Assembly: GCF_047511655.1 (NCBI RefSeq) | Contig: NC_133398.1 | Location: 45,017,638 to 45,081,637 of the forward strand | Length of the DNA stretch: 64,000 nt | Source: Castor canadensis | Taxonomy: Eukaryota; Chordata; Mammalia; Rodentia; Castoridae | Reading direction: 5' to 3' | Shown: positions 24,420-36,807 of the stretch, one piece after another | Numbering within the stretch: position 1 is the first letter of the stretch | Layout of the letters: the number at the start of each line of letters is the position of its first letter | Translations under genes and position numbers: made by a program | The notes under the pieces: model-generated | Databases searched by the model: none | Told to the model about the DNA's origin: nothing | What the model saw: only the letters and a program-made list of their open reading frames with translations

Positions 24420-24640
24420 ATGTCTTGAGACATAGCAGGCTGGTTAGGAGGACAGATTTGCAAGTTTCAACCTTGGCTGTCGTAATGACTACATACGTGA
24501 CTGTGGTCAAAGAGCTGACCCTCAATTCCCTCTGTGGAAAGAGGATGAGACCATGGACCCCCCAAGACTGCTGTAAGAAATGCATGAAATAATGAATGTT
24601 CAACACTGAACTCAGTGCCTGACACATAGAAAAAGTGCAG
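24420..24640 (+). repeat. MIR-like SINE fossil
   Basis: MIR-like elements run in order: a 'gactgtggtcaaagagctga' block, 'aatgaatgttcaacactgaa', then 'ctcagtgcctgacacatag'. It is followed by a short GACA tandem repeat (about 24646-24665). Confidence 0.5.
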
Positions 24641-27600
24641 GGAATGACAGACAGACAGACAGATAGGAATGCTAGGCTGCTCCATGAGGAACACAGGATA
24701 TTCTTGTTTATTAGTTATGACTCTTATCATAAATAAATGTATTAATTTATAATACATATATAAATTTTATATCTATATAGATATAAAAAACGTGGTCCAA
24801 AAATAACTTAGAGTGACTGGTGTCAGTCTCTTACTGGAATTTTTTTTCTTGCAGTTCTTATTAAATAGACGCAATTATGCTACAAAAATAGCTGTGTAAA
24901 AAATGTTTAGTCCTCATAATCTGCTCATTACTTGCTAGTCACTTTTGACTTCCTCCAAATGGAAGCTTCCAGCTAAGAAGTCCTGCCCACTTGACCATTG
25001 TGGAGGGGCTGGATGTTCCTTGCCTCAAAGGTCCTATAAGCCAGAAAGAAGAGCTCTGAGCCCAAGGGGAGGTCACTACACAAAGATGCTCCCAGGCAGC
25101 ACACAGTTCCCAACCTGCAGCTTTCCATGCCTGGGTTATGGAAGCCAGGTGGCAGTGGTCCAGGAGAATATCCTGAGTGGGCTTGGAGGCACCTTATTCT
25201 GCACAGTGGACAGAGCCGGGGACTTGTTAGAAATTCCTATCCCAAGAGGCCTCATCTGTGGGGATACCTGCCTGTCTCTGAGAGTTGGGGAGAAAGTCCA
25301 ATTCTGTTTCCTCTAGTACACATATCTATTTGGATTCTAGAAAGTGAAAGGAGAAACCCTCACCACAGGAAGTGGGAGCCAGCCTCATTTGGACAGCTGT
25401 GGTCCTGCCATGCCAGCCTCCCTGTCCCCATCCCCCTTGCTGTTTCTACCTTCAACACTTACAACTTTCCCACAGGGATTTGGCTGAGAAGTTGTTTGGG
25501 ATGTTTTGTTTTTTGCTTGTTTGTTTTTCTTAACTTTTTTTTCTCTTCTTTGTTTTTCTGGGGGAATGTCCCTATAGCCAGTAGCCTGATGTTTGTCCTG
25601 GGTTTCCCTTGACATGAACTGCTCCCCTGAGTAAAGAAGAGTTAGCTGCCAGGCCAAAAGCCTAGCAACCAGCTGCTTTCCCTCTTTCCCTACAGTGGAA
25701 CCCTGTTCCCTTTCTTACTGCTCTGTCTCCAGTCTAGGTGGCTTGTAAGATGCAAAGAACTTGACTAGGGCATGAAAGGATGAACTGAGTATTCTTGGCA
25801 TCCCACACAGAAGGAACAACCACACAAAGACATAGTAACGTGTAGGAGCCAGGTGTGTGCCAGCTGCTGAAGTGGGAGGGAGGTAGATCCTGAAGTCCTT
25901 GAAGGTCACATGACATTCCTTTTACTTCATCAGGGAGGAGATAGAGATTTGGGGACCAATTTGATGCCTCTTTGGGTCTTCATCAGCATCTGTCTAGCCA
26001 GTGCTGTTGAAGATACCAATAGGATTTGGATAAAGTAGTGTTTCTCAACTTTGGCTATACGTTGGAATCACTGCAAGGCAGGAAATTCATTCTGAGCCCT
26101 TCAAACTAGATGAAGAGAGAACAGCTGGTTTTGATTTTTATAATCATATGCCTTGGCACTATACCATTACCTCTTCCGATTTCACAGTCACTAAAACCAT
26201 CCCTGCCCATTCCTGGAATACCTTAGACACCACTATTGCCATGCTTCCTTCCCATAGTTCCATGATGCCAGAAGCGGCATCGCTGAGTCCTCTCCCCTGT
26301 CTTCAGTCAGGATCAATCTCAAATCAGCCCACGTGGGAGGGGGGCAATCTGAGTAGCACACATCCCTTACTGATGCTGACTAGCTTTCCCCAGTACTCAT
26401 GCTCATCACTCCTCCAAGAGAATTGGGGAGTTCAAAGGTACTTGCCTTTGCTAAGTGGGGGTAGATCTAGAGGTTAAGAAAGCACAGAATATGGGTGGCA
26501 CCAAGTGCAGCTACCCAGCACTGGAAGCATATGAGGAAGGCTGTGTACAGACTTCACCAGTGTAGCTCTGCAGAATGAAGGAAGGAAGGAAAAGACCTGG
26601 GAAACAAATGGGATTTTCATGACCACAATGATCGACATTATATATGCACACACTTTTGAGAGAGGGAAATAAATAGCACATAATAAAAGAAATAAATGGC
26701 ATATATGGGTACAACCGGAGATTTTTATGTCTTGAAGAAACGGAATATGAAAGATGAAAGGACCACAGAAAATGTCTTTCTGGCCTGGCCTCTACCCTAA
26801 GAAGGTTGAACCTTGCTGTAAGAAGGAAATTTTTCAATGACAGAGTTCTGGTATCAGCCATCCACCCCATCCCAGCAGAAATGTCAACCCTCTTACTCCC
26901 ACTGCAATTCAGGCCCATTCCCAGCTGTCTCTCTCTGAGAGGAGACAAGCCCAGGACAGGAGAGGGCCGTGCTTCTTGGCGGGGAGGTGAGGGGGGCTAT
27001 GCTGCCACCTGGCGGTCATGGGCAAACATGGTAAGAAAAGCAACACCTCCCCCCACAATCTTCTCTGGTGGATTCAGGCATTTTTCCTTTGTGTCTTTTC
27101 AGCAACCATCATCTCATATCACCTTTAAAATGTGTTCCCGAATTTCTGTCATTTGACAAAGCACTCAAGGAGACGAATCTCTCCTGCTTGCTGTGTCATT
27201 TCCATTACTCCTAGAGAGAGTTTTGGCAAGAGACAGAGCTGAGAAGCAATTTACTTTTCTCTTAGGGTCAAATCTAACATACTTTAAACTTCTCTTTACA
27301 TTGTTTCAAGCCATTGGCTTTTTAATGCTGCTAATGGGGGAGAGGCCATTTGCACAAAGGTCATTTTCAGCAAGTTCCCACCACAAAGCCTTCTCATTCT
27401 CACCACACTGCTGGGCCTTCTACACTCACTTTCCTTTTTCATCTCTTTGTTCTCTTTCTTCCCCAGTCCCTTCTTTATTGGTCATATTTTCTCCTCCCCC
27501 ATTCTCCTTCTTGTTTGTTAGAATTAGCAGAAAGTTGGAAAATTAAAAGGAGATAAGGTTTTAAGATGCTGTTGTAGCTCTTCTATCTTTAAAGCACTAC

Positions 27601-27659
27601 ATAAGCCAAAAGCCTCCTTCCCATTTATTCCTCCCCAAGTGGAGCAATGAAAATAACAT

Positions 27660-27870
27660 GGGCTTTATTTGCTTGCTTTTGAGTCAACCAAATTTGGGTT
27701 TGAATAATTATTCCACCTTTAGCTATGTGAACGTGGGTAAGCAACTTCAGCTCCCTGAGCCTCTGATTACTCATCTGTAAATAGAAAGAGTAATGCCTTC
27801 TTCTCAGGGCTGTGAGAGAACAGGACACAAAATTAAGCACGAGTGTCTCCACTCCTTTGGGTACTCCATC
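27660..27870 (+). repeat. MIR SINE fossil
   Basis: It carries 'aaatttgggtttgaataatt', 'gctatgtgaacgtgggtaag', 'ctctgattactcatctgtaa' and 'cttctcagggctgtgagaga', which are the successive MIR core segments. Confidence 0.65.
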
Positions 27871-28018
27871 CACCTCTCATTTTACTTGTCCTATAGATCT
27901 AATCATTATTCTTCATTGGATTTTAGTCCAATAAATGTTTTTATGCTACTGGTGTGTGCCAAGTCTCATGCACCAAATTCTAAACAAAGATATGTCATCT
28001 CTTCAAGAGCAGTCTTGT

Positions 28019-28096
28019 TTTTGTAGTACTGGGGCTTGAACTCATGGCCTCATGCTTGCTAAGCAGGTGCTCTACCACTTGAGCCATTCACTAGTC
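28019..28096 (-). repeat. ID SINE (tRNA-derived), antisense, with 18-bp target duplication
   Basis: The antisense tRNA-like body reads 'actggggcttgaactcatgg', 'cctcatgcttgctaagcagg' and 'tgctctaccacttgagcca', covering B box then A box of an ID element. Exact 18-bp copies of CTTCAAGAGCAGTCTTGT flank it at 28001-28018 and 28097-28114. This shows a clean L1-mediated insertion that is fairly recent. Confidence 0.92.
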
Positions 28097-29469
28097 CTTC
28101 AAGAGCAGTCTTGTGCTGGCACCAGGAAAGTAACAGACTATCACAGAACAGCTTGGAAGGTGCTAAAGGCACAAAGGAAAATGGGAAAGTAGTACCCAAG
28201 GCCTTTTGGGGCAGGATGGCTGATAGGAAATGTCCTGAGGGAGTGAGAGCCAACCGAGGGTACCGAAAGGTGTTGAGGTTGGAAGAAGGATGTTTTGGGA
28301 AGAGAGACACCAATGCATGTGGACTGCTGTGGGGGCTGAGGAGTGTTGGGGAGACAATAGAAGGTGAGGTGGCACAGAGTGCACATCAGGAAGGGCTACT
28401 ATTGGGACTTAATAGGAGAGCCCTGAAAGAAGGTTAGGCTAAGGAGCAGCATCACTTTTCAGGACTTTGCTACACTGGTCTGAGAAATCCTGCCATAATT
28501 GACTCATGCATATCTACATGCAGTGCAGAGTCTGCCACCATTAGTGGGGCTGTGTTAAAGATGACTCCCAGACAGTCTCTGAAATGAAGGTATTGAGCTC
28601 TCTAGATGATACCACGTTTTGTCTTTTCTCGAACAGTGGTCTGTGAGGCTGTGGGAATCTCAGTTCTTTGAGCCTATTTGTAATATCAAAAGTTATCCAT
28701 GCCAGGCATAGAGCAGCAGAAAGCATTCATCAGATGAAAAAACAACAGCCTGTGAGGCCACAAGAAAGTCCACTTGACTTGGGTGGTATTTGATAATATA
28801 AAAAGTTAGCTTATCAAAATTGCTAAGCTGGCGTGCTCACTGACCCTCCTAAATATCAAAATTTTTCCTCAATATTCCTGGTTTAAAAAAATACCTGATT
28901 ATTTAAAAATCTAAAAAACTCGAGACTATTGCAAAGGACAGAAAGTCAGAAATAGAAAACATACATAATTTCATTTACCCAGGAATAAAGTCATTATCGG
29001 TCCCATATCTTGCTTATATCCCCCCCTCAAATAACTAATTTAGACCATGTATACTGCAATCTTCTTCATCATACACTAATATACAACAAAGTTTTAAGGA
29101 TCTTCTCAGGCTGAGGCAAAATGAAATGAATTCCATCAACAGTAGAGAGTAACATTGTATGAGTCTGAGCGAAATCATAGGGGAACCCAAGAAGGGAGCA
29201 AGACTGTTTTCTGCGAGCTGAAAGTTGAATCTCGAAGGATGTGAACGAAATTTGCCAGACATAGAGGCAAAGAAAGCATTTACCAGATAGAAAGAACGGC
29301 TGTTAGAAACTTCTAGATACCAGCTTCCTAGAGGCCACAGGGAAGTCTATTTGGCCTGGCTTGTGTGAATGGTAAGCAGAGTGGTGGCACCAGCCACCAA
29401 CAGCTCAGCTTGGCAGACTGCAGAAAACCAGGGATTTAAGTGATAAGGAGTGACACAACCAAATCTCTG

Positions 29470-29610
29470 TATTCAAGAAAAAAATCCAAGTGTTTAAAAA
29501 AAATCTTCAGGGTTATGGGGAGGGGTGGACAGTGATCAAAGTACATAATATGCATTATGAAAATGTCACAATTAAATCCATTATTTTGTACCATTAATAT
29601 ATGCTAATTT
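29470..29610 (+). mobile_element. LINE-1 3' end fragment
   Basis: The terminal segment 'gatcaaagtacataatatgc', 'atgtcacaattaaatccatt', then 'taatatatgctaatttaaaa' is related to the 3' end of the copy at 47060-47165. An ID element was later inserted at its A-rich end. Confidence 0.6.
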
Positions 29611-29625
29611 AAAAATTATGATTCT

Positions 29626-29701
29626 GGGCTGGCGAAGTAGCTCAAGTGGTAAAGTGCCTGCCTGGCAATCATGAGGCCCTGAGTTCAAACCCCAGTACTG
29701 T
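29626..29701 (+). repeat. ID SINE (tRNA-derived) with 15-bp target duplication
   Basis: The element begins GGGCTGGCGAAGTAGCTCAA (A box), carries 'gagttcaaaccccagtactg' (B box), and is bounded by exact copies of AAAAATTATGATTCT at 29611-29625 and 29702-29716. The intact pol III boxes and perfect duplication imply recent retroposition. The 'ctcaagtggtaaagtgcctg' variant is lineage-informative. Confidence 0.93.
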
Positions 29702-30574
29702 AAAAATTATGATTCTAATAAAAATCTTCATGTACAAGCAAGGTACTATCTCTATTAATGCTTCTCAGAAAATTCTCATCACCTGATGAGCCTTTTTTAA
29801 AATGAACCTTTTGGAGTTTTTTCGTGGCCTATCCTAACACATATGGCCTGCAATAACTCCAATAATGACAAATCCCTCTGAAAGAGAGCTTTGGTCAACT
29901 AGATGTGAACAACAATAACAAAAGCGTCCTGGGTGAAAGTTGTTGAGCCCACTGTCAACACCACCAGAAAGGAATATGTTTGGTTCTGCTGAAGGGCTCT
30001 GATTTGGAAAGCGCTCTCTCTGTCTCTCTCAACTAGTTATTTAAGCAGCTCATTACCGCCACCCAGTGGGAAAATGCTAGAATACAGCTTTGGGGCCTGT
30101 AGGCTCTTGAAAGGCAGATCCAATTGATATATCCTCAAATTTCTCATCTGCCATTTCAGCCAATCTTTCCCTTTAGGAATTTAAGAAACATTCCAGGTAA
30201 CAGTTTTTCTTCTTCATGTTGAGGCAGCACACCGTGGTGAGGAAATCCCCAGTCTTAGCTCTTCACAGATTACCTCAGTGATCTTGGAGAAGTTCACGCC
30301 TTCTTAAACTGTTCACACTCTTCTTCCACCCCCAAACCCCCTTCGTTTTAAAAACTCGCCTATATTTTTAGTGCTCATAGTCTCTCAGCAGCAAAATTGC
30401 TTTAACATTTATCCATTGTAATTGTTAGTTCAAATCAGCATCTGTCTAAGTGAAGGAAGAAAATCTCTGGCATTCTGAAAACTCAGGAATGACTCACAAC
30501 CATCTATAATTAATATGGAAGTCAATATCACTTGAATGCATAGTCATAAGAATGGCTCAGTGGCTTAAACTAAA

Positions 30575-30720
30575 ACCCCATGGTGTAGTGAAAAGAGCTC
30601 AGTCCAATAGACCTGAGTTTAAATCCCACACCTGCCACTTTTTGTGTGATTTTGATAGTTACTCTCCTTCCCTGAACCTGTTTCCTCCTCAGAAGGAAGC
30701 AAATCTCACTTCTCAGAGTA
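30575..30720 (+). repeat. MIR SINE fossil
   Basis: Successive MIR segments are visible: 'ggtgtagtgaaaagagctca', 'acctgagtttaaatcccaca', 'cctgccactttttgtgtgat', then 'ttccctgaacctgtttcctc'. A second, weaker MIR-like segment follows at about 30800-30965. Confidence 0.65.
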
Positions 30721-31845
30721 AGGGTCAGGATTCTCTGATGTGAAGCCTGTCTAACAGCAGACACTGGGACTGATACATAGAGACCTCTGTTTAATGGAAG
30801 GGTTAGGCTCTGCAGTTTACCCCTTTACCCTGAGTAAATCACTTCTGCTCTGAGACTGAGATTCTTCTGTCAAAAGAGAACTGTTTCCTTCTTAGAGTTA
30901 AGCAAATGCACAGGCATAACTCCACAGTTCCCAGCATTTTATAGGAACTTAATAAAATTGTAGTTTCTTTCCTTCTGAAAGTAACTGACCCATTGCAAAT
31001 AATTATAGAATTCGTTATAAGCTAAAATTGTGTTCATATCATGAATGCACTCCTTCCTCTCTTGCTCAAATATACACATACAACCTTGATGTATTCATGC
31101 CTTATTTTGCCCTTTTCTGTCATTAAAAGTCAACCCAAAACATAAGAACTTTTGGAAGCTTGAGGAATAGCAAGTTTATTTTAGGGTTGTCATAGTTCAT
31201 TGCCATTCCTCATGCTAGGTGCATGAGTCCCTATTTGCACAGTTTGTACACTTATCTGTCCACATTCTGATAAGGTCATGCCCCCTCTGCTCCAGCCACA
31301 GCAACACCAGATCACTGGTCAGGTCTCATCTCTTCAACCCCACTGGGCATCCTCCTCCCTTTCTAAATTTTGGATCCATCTCATTGACTATATTATCAGA
31401 GAAGTCTTCCAAGGCCTCCTCCCCCCAGCAAAGAATGCTGCCATGTTTGTGCTTCTGAACCATATCTTTTTACAAGAGACCTGAAAAAGGAATTAGTGTG
31501 TATTGAGTCTATGTTTATGTTAATATATTTAACCTTCCCTTGGCCTTTTTAGGTCAGTATCACCTTCTCCATCTTACAGATGATGAAACTGAGGGCCTAT
31601 GCATTCTCATTTAACAAACACTGATTACCAGGCACTGAGAATGCAGCAGCAAACAGCAGACCCAGCCCTTCTGTCTTGGATCCTACAGGTTCTTACATGG
31701 GATGAATCCAGGAGGGAGGAAAGAAACCAACTACAGTAATCCCGTTGTGAAGAAGGGTACTATGAAAGGATAGGAGAGGAAGAAATACACTGTTTGGGAG
31801 TTAGAGATGATCCTAAAAATGGGACCTTTTTCAAGCTAAGACTTG

Positions 31846-31888
31846 ACCTACCCATGGGACCTATCCATGGGAGGTCCCATGGGTAGGT
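31846..31888. repeat. Perfect 17-bp inverted repeat with 9-nt loop
   Basis: The left arm ACCTACCCATGGGACCT (31846-31862) and right arm AGGTCCCATGGGTAGGT (31872-31888) are exact complements around a 9-base spacer that again contains CCATGGG. It lies inside the MOB3B intron, in no recognised repeat. Confidence 0.95.
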
Positions 31889-32572
31889 AATATGCGGTTG
31901 AAATGTGGATAAACTTGGAGCCACTGTGACTCATTCTTCTTCTGTAAACACCTGCAATGGGGTTCATTGCATTTTAGCTTGTGATCACATTTCTCTCTCC
32001 CTAATATATTATATAGCTCCTTGAGAACAGAAGCCTCATCTCCCAGGCATCTGGTACATGGTACAAGAAGTAAACATGAGGAAATGGTCATATGTTTGTA
32101 TGTAATTGCCCATATTTAATATAATAGGGATGCAAAAGTACCTTCATCCTGAATTGTATTTTGTTATTTCTTTAGCAAACACAGTTGTGTTGCTTTCAAA
32201 TAGAAAGGCTCCCTGAGCACCAATGCATGCCCAAGTCAAGCTTCTTTCTTATTTTGTAGACTGGGTTGACCCAGGTCAGCATGCAAGAGCTGTAGCAGCT
32301 GCAGTCAGTTCTGCAGCGACTCATTCATCTAATTAAAATGGCATTAGACTTGTCCTCCCAAAATGCTGAATGGCACAGGGTTCTTTTTCAGCCTGCTACC
32401 CAAACCATTCTTGGAGATGAAAGGGGAACCACTACTCTGTGCCCAGCATTGTGCTAGAGATGGAGAATGCAAAGGCAAAAGCACATGTAGTGACTCAATG
32501 AGTTTCTTTTTCTGGACTCTTAAGAACTCTCAGTCTAGTAAGGCCAACAGACTTGTCCAGAGCAAGTGTGGA

Positions 32573-32593
32573 GTGTGCGTGTGTGTGTGTATC
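32573..32593. repeat. (TG)n microsatellite
   Basis: This is a short GTGTGTGTGT run within unique intronic DNA. Confidence 0.85.
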
Positions 32594-33262
32594 ACACACT
32601 AACGTACAAACTAATACACCCTTTGTAAAATCAAAGTATTACATAGTCGGGGAAGTGGCCACCTCCACAGTGGTGGGATGGAAGGTCAGATGGTCTCTAA
32701 GTTGGGAAAATAATGACAATTAACCAGGTAAAGGGGGAGGGGCAGGATGTGGCAAGAACAGGCCACAGGCAAGGGACTCAGCTTATGCAAGTGTCAGAAA
32801 AAGAGAAAGGATAGCACGTTTGGGATCTGTGAATACCCACAGGAACCAGGGAAATGATGCCTGTGGGTAAAAACCCAGATAGATTGCATGTCAGACATTT
32901 AGATATATTCTTCATTTCCATTAAGACCTGTCCTCTCCCTGGCTTTTCTTACATACCCTTAAGTTGTTCTTCATTTTCCCATCTTTAGCTGAAACATAGC
33001 AATGGGAAATTATTCTCTATGCTAAGAAGAACAGCAGTCCAAATCCAACTATCAACAGTTGGTAAGTGATACTTGCTTCCCCATGTGGAGACAGCTGAGA
33101 GTGGTAGGCTCTGGGACAAAGTAGAGAGCATTTTCCCCATCTGAGGAGGATAACCATTCTTCAGTTGCTCAGTGGCTTCAGATCTTGCAAGTTTTCAGAA
33201 AGAGCAAGCAACTTGGATCTTTGGCAAAAAATTAAAATTTATAAAAAGTACCTTAATTTAAA

Positions 33263-33287
33263 AAGAAAGAAAAAGAAAGAAAGAAAC
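33263..33287. repeat. (GAAA)n microsatellite
   Basis: This is a short AAAG/GAAA tract about 170 bp upstream of the MOB3B terminal exon. It is too far from the acceptor to form part of its polypyrimidine tract. Confidence 0.85.
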
Positions 33288-33454
33288 CTGCAGACCAAAT
33301 AGGATACATCCTCATGTCAAGCCTTATTTACGGGCCACATTTGGGACTGTTCATGTAAAGGTTCAGAGATGCTGAGAGTATTTTCAAACTCCTTCATCAC
33401 ATCATTGCACTGCTTATAGTTTCCCCTAATGGTCCTTCTCTCCTTGCTTTCCAG

Positions 33455-33484
33455 AAAGAGATGACGAGCAGGATGTGTCACTAA
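33455..33484 (+). CDS. MOB3B: MOB3B terminal coding exon (last nine codons and stop)
   Basis: After the acceptor TTTCCAG (ending at 33454) the exon reads KEMTSRMCH then TAA. This joins in phase 0 to ELEPL at 5693 and reproduces the MOB3 C-terminus. Only 30 nt of this exon, stop included, are coding; the rest is 3' UTR. The upstream pyrimidine tract (TCCTTCTCTCCTTGC) is strong. The segment is too short for open-reading-frame scans and was found by searching for the known family ending. Together with the exon at 5491 it completes the protein's C-terminal 76 residues. Confidence 0.93.
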   Translation, partial: KEMTSRMCH

Positions 33485-34320
33485 CATTCCATCTTGTCCT
33501 TCGGAAGAAAGGAAAGCTGTTTCCTCTGGGAATCCTCAAGGGACAGGAGGTGGTCCTCCCTGGCTGAAATGGTGTACCTACTTCTGGAGCAGGGGAACTG
33601 GAGACACGTGGGACTCCTGAAAGAAAGACCTGTCTCACTCTCTTCATGTGCTCTTAACCCTCTGAGTGCTGCTAGCCAAGACCTGTGGGTCCTGCAGACC
33701 ACACGTGAAGAAGGACCAACCCTGTGCTCCTCCCCCTGGGATCATGTCCGGGAGGGACCTCTGCACTTCCTTAAGTCACAGTTCTGCCTGTGACCTACTG
33801 CCTAAGCTTTACTGGAATTCAGGTTTTGAGACTGAGATGTTTATTTGTACCTTTCCACTTCCCTGTCTTGTCTGACACCTTGGCCAGCTTTTCTGTCACT
33901 TGTTTTCTATGTCCCAAATAGATTTTGGAACTCTGGAGGCACAGCAAGTTTTTTGACAACAAGCCTTCCTTCAAGTCTCTGAAAGTTCCCACTCTGATCC
34001 TGTGGCTTAATGTTGTGCAGGGTTTGGAGCTGTGTGAAAACTGAAACCCCACCTGGCAGTATCTACACTATGACCCCCATAAGAAGTTTTGTTAGGGATC
34101 TCTCTGTGGGCTAGCTCGTCCTACCCCTCACAGCCTCTTCACACTCTTACCATTGGGAAGATGCTGGTCACTCCCATGAGCCAACAATGACCAATGACCA
34201 GTTTGCCCTGATCAGAATGTATTCATTATAATCACCATTATTCCTGGAGTCTCCGTTGGAGATACACTTGTCTGTTACCCAGAAGACAGAAATAAAAGAA
34301 AATGACGAATGACCAGGAGG
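33485..34320 (+). other. MOB3B: MOB3B 3' UTR (extent inferred)
   Basis: This repeat-poor sequence follows the stop codon and runs to the first good poly(A) signal. Open reading frames here, including one at 33494-33793, start after the stop in other frames and have no family resemblance. The UTR could extend further, to a second AATAAA at 35078-35083. Confidence 0.5.
34291..34296 (+). terminator. MOB3B: Candidate poly(A) signal AATAAA for MOB3B
   Basis: A canonical AATAAA lies 807 bp after the stop codon. About 40 bases downstream is a GT-rich stretch (GTGCAGTGTTTGCTGTTT), as expected for a cleavage-stimulation site. A second AATAAA at 35078 is followed by a T-rich tract and is the main alternative. 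Confidence 0.45.
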
Positions 34321-36788
34321 ATTCCTAAACCAGATTAGTGCAGTGTTTGCTGTTTATGAAAGAGTAGAGTCCTGGCTGTTTCTACACAATGGTAGCATTT
34401 CAGTGACAAGAGACAATTGGTTATGTGGTGCGTGGAGATCAAACATCCAGCCCAACTGGCCCTCTGACATGTTGATCCCAGCCGATGTGTCCTCTCTCCT
34501 CCTCTGCTGTTTGTATTACACCTCAAAATTAATTTTGCCCTGTGATTGTGCCACAGTTGCCAAGGTAACAGTGGAACTGGATCTAACTTCTCCTCATTCC
34601 AATTTTTCTCTTCCAGTAGACAGAATAACACATTCTGTACTACATCCTGCCTTTTGAAACCTGAGTTGTAGTTGATAAAATGTTGCCTTCTCAGATTCAT
34701 TCACAAACTGTGGTCCTGACAGCCTATGACTAGGGGATAATAATCATTCCAATGATATTTGAGTTTAATAAGGTACCGTTGGTGGAGGGAAGTAGATAAG
34801 AATGTGTTAGTGCATTTAATGTAATAATAATTAAAAGATAACTCAACAACTCTGATTTTGTTTTGTTATACATGGTGTGTTAAAGCCATTTGTGGCTGCC
34901 ACAAAAGCCTAGAAAGCATGAAATCTTTGGTCAGACTAAGAAAGCTCTGCCTGTTTGGGCACAGTGTCATTCCATACTGACCTAGCCTTCAGAATGACCC
35001 TGGCTTATGTCTCCTAGAAGCTGTCTCATGGAATCCAAATGTACTACCTCTCTCCATCCTGTTGAGCTGTGGTCTACAATAAACTTTTTTTCTTCCTAAA
35101 TAAATTTGAAAGACCAAGATAGGCAAAGATTTTTCTGAGCATCATTTTTGGCAGGAAAAGTGTCTGACTGCTATTAAGGATCCAGAGATGGAGTCCTTGG
35201 CTCCCAAACTGTGCAGTACTCAGTATCACACAGAGATGCAGGGGGTGGGACAGAGAATGACAGCTTGGAGCCTGTGCCTTTGGAAAACTTCTGTAGCTCT
35301 GTATCATGGATAACCATGGGATTATGGCATCAAAAAGTTGAATATGTTCCACATTTCAATGATGCTTAATCAGGTGGGAAGCCAGGATCTGAAGACATTT
35401 GTCATTGATTTTAAAGTTATTGTCTATTAACTGTGTGAAATTCCCACTCAATTTAAAAATCCAAACTTTTTTAACTTCTTGGAACAATTTCCATTTGGTT
35501 ATACTGCTAATTGCACTAACTGACTCTTCTAGAGTAAATCCTGACAGACTGCTCTTATTTTTTAATTACAGAGTATTCTTATTCCCACGGAACTTTGTTT
35601 GGCAAATTCTAAAGAAAATCTTTAAAGGCAGTTTCTCAGTTTGGCCTGACTTCATCTTCCATGCATTTTTATTGCAAATGGAGGGTCTAAGCTCCTGGGA
35701 GCTCCTCAAATGTATCCAGCAGTCTGAGTCAGAGACTCGCAGAATTGTTTCTTTCTCTAAGCATGGCCCCTGCCTCCTGCTCCTTTTTCCACTTTTTTGG
35801 GGAATGAGGGGAGTGGGAGGACTTTCTAAGTTGAAAGATTACAGTGAATACCCTATGTCCTTACGTGCATCAAGTGTTAACATTTTGTCCCCATTTTCTT
35901 TCTTGCTGTAAATGTACATTCTTACTGCAGAATGATTTGAAAAGAGTTTCAGGAATCATGAACTTTAAAATAATTGATCATGTGTCTCCCATTAGTAAGA
36001 ACATTGTCCTCCTCCCCTTCAATGCCATTGTTACCTCCAAGAAACTGAACAGTATATATCTAGTATAAAATCCGTATTCGAAATTCTTCAACTGTCTAAA
36101 AATATTCTTTTAATTCCTTTCTTTAAAAAAAATCTGAGGTCCAATCAAGAACCACCACATTGCATGTAGTTGTCATTCTCTTTAGTTTCCATTAATGGAT
36201 TAGTTTGCGCACACCAGAGGCCTCTGGTATGGTTGATGTGGAATGTGTGTGTGCATGTGCGTGTGCTTGCTGGGTCTTTCATGGCTCTGACATTATCGAA
36301 GAGTTCAGGAATGTCCCACAATCTGGAAATTATTTTTCCTGACTGTTTCCTCATTATGAAACTTAGTTAAACATTTTGGGGCAGGGAGCAAGAATACTAT
36401 GAGTAATGTTGTGTCCTTCCTGTTGCCTCACATCAGAAAACATGATGTCTACTTGTCTTTTTTTGATGATATTAAGATTGATGAGTGGGTTCAAGTGTTA
36501 TCTACCTGATCCAATCATTATCAAGTTCCATAATTCATTAAGCTCTGAAATTCAGTACACATATTTTTTGTAGCGTATTGGGCTATATGCACTCACATCT
36601 TAAAATTTGTAGAGGTCCATTATCCCCAAAAGATTACATCCATTGAAGTTAGATGATATAACAAAGAATACATATCTTTTCATGTAATGGAAGGAAAAGC
36701 AGGAAGTTTCCACACACAGGAAATACATGAGCACGCTGGCATTGAGAATTTGTTTGGTCTTTAGCCAGCCTAGTTGAAATATTTAGAA

Positions 36789-36807
36789 CAGTTTTTTTTT
36801 TTTTTTC
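36789..36807. repeat. Poly-T tract
   Basis: This is a run of T bases with no recognisable retroposon body attached. Confidence 0.8.

Larger units (their letters stand above)
5694..33454 (+). other. MOB3B: MOB3B last intron, 27.8 kb
   Basis: The intron begins GTAAGTGTCA and ends in a pyrimidine-rich tract plus CCAG at 33454. No additional exon, antisense gene or RNA gene was recognised. It carries scattered MIR and L2 fossils, hAT-type MER elements, MaLR LTRs, L1 fragments, one B1 and two ID SINEs, all listed separately. The stretches 5700-9000, 11000-13080, 15000-16650, 19000-20100, 23230-24400, 24670-26030, 26150-27650 and 31900-33450 look mostly unique. Their open reading frames show no family resemblance and no splice context, so I treat them as chance. 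Confidence 0.85.

Noticed and set aside
24945..25612. Two overlapping frames of 123 and 161 codons
   Set aside because: Neither resembles a known protein, they lie deep in the MOB3B intron, and no paired splice sites fit. They may overlap a degraded repeat.
29626..29701. Possible tRNA gene
   Set aside because: A and B boxes are present, but the body lacks a foldable acceptor and anticodon arm, and it has target-site duplications. It is an ID SINE.
35399..35911. 170-codon open frame
   Set aside because: It lies in intergenic DNA, has no family resemblance, shows T-rich low-complexity translation (many Phe, Leu, Ser) and has no splice or promoter context. A frame this long can occur by chance in a window of this size.
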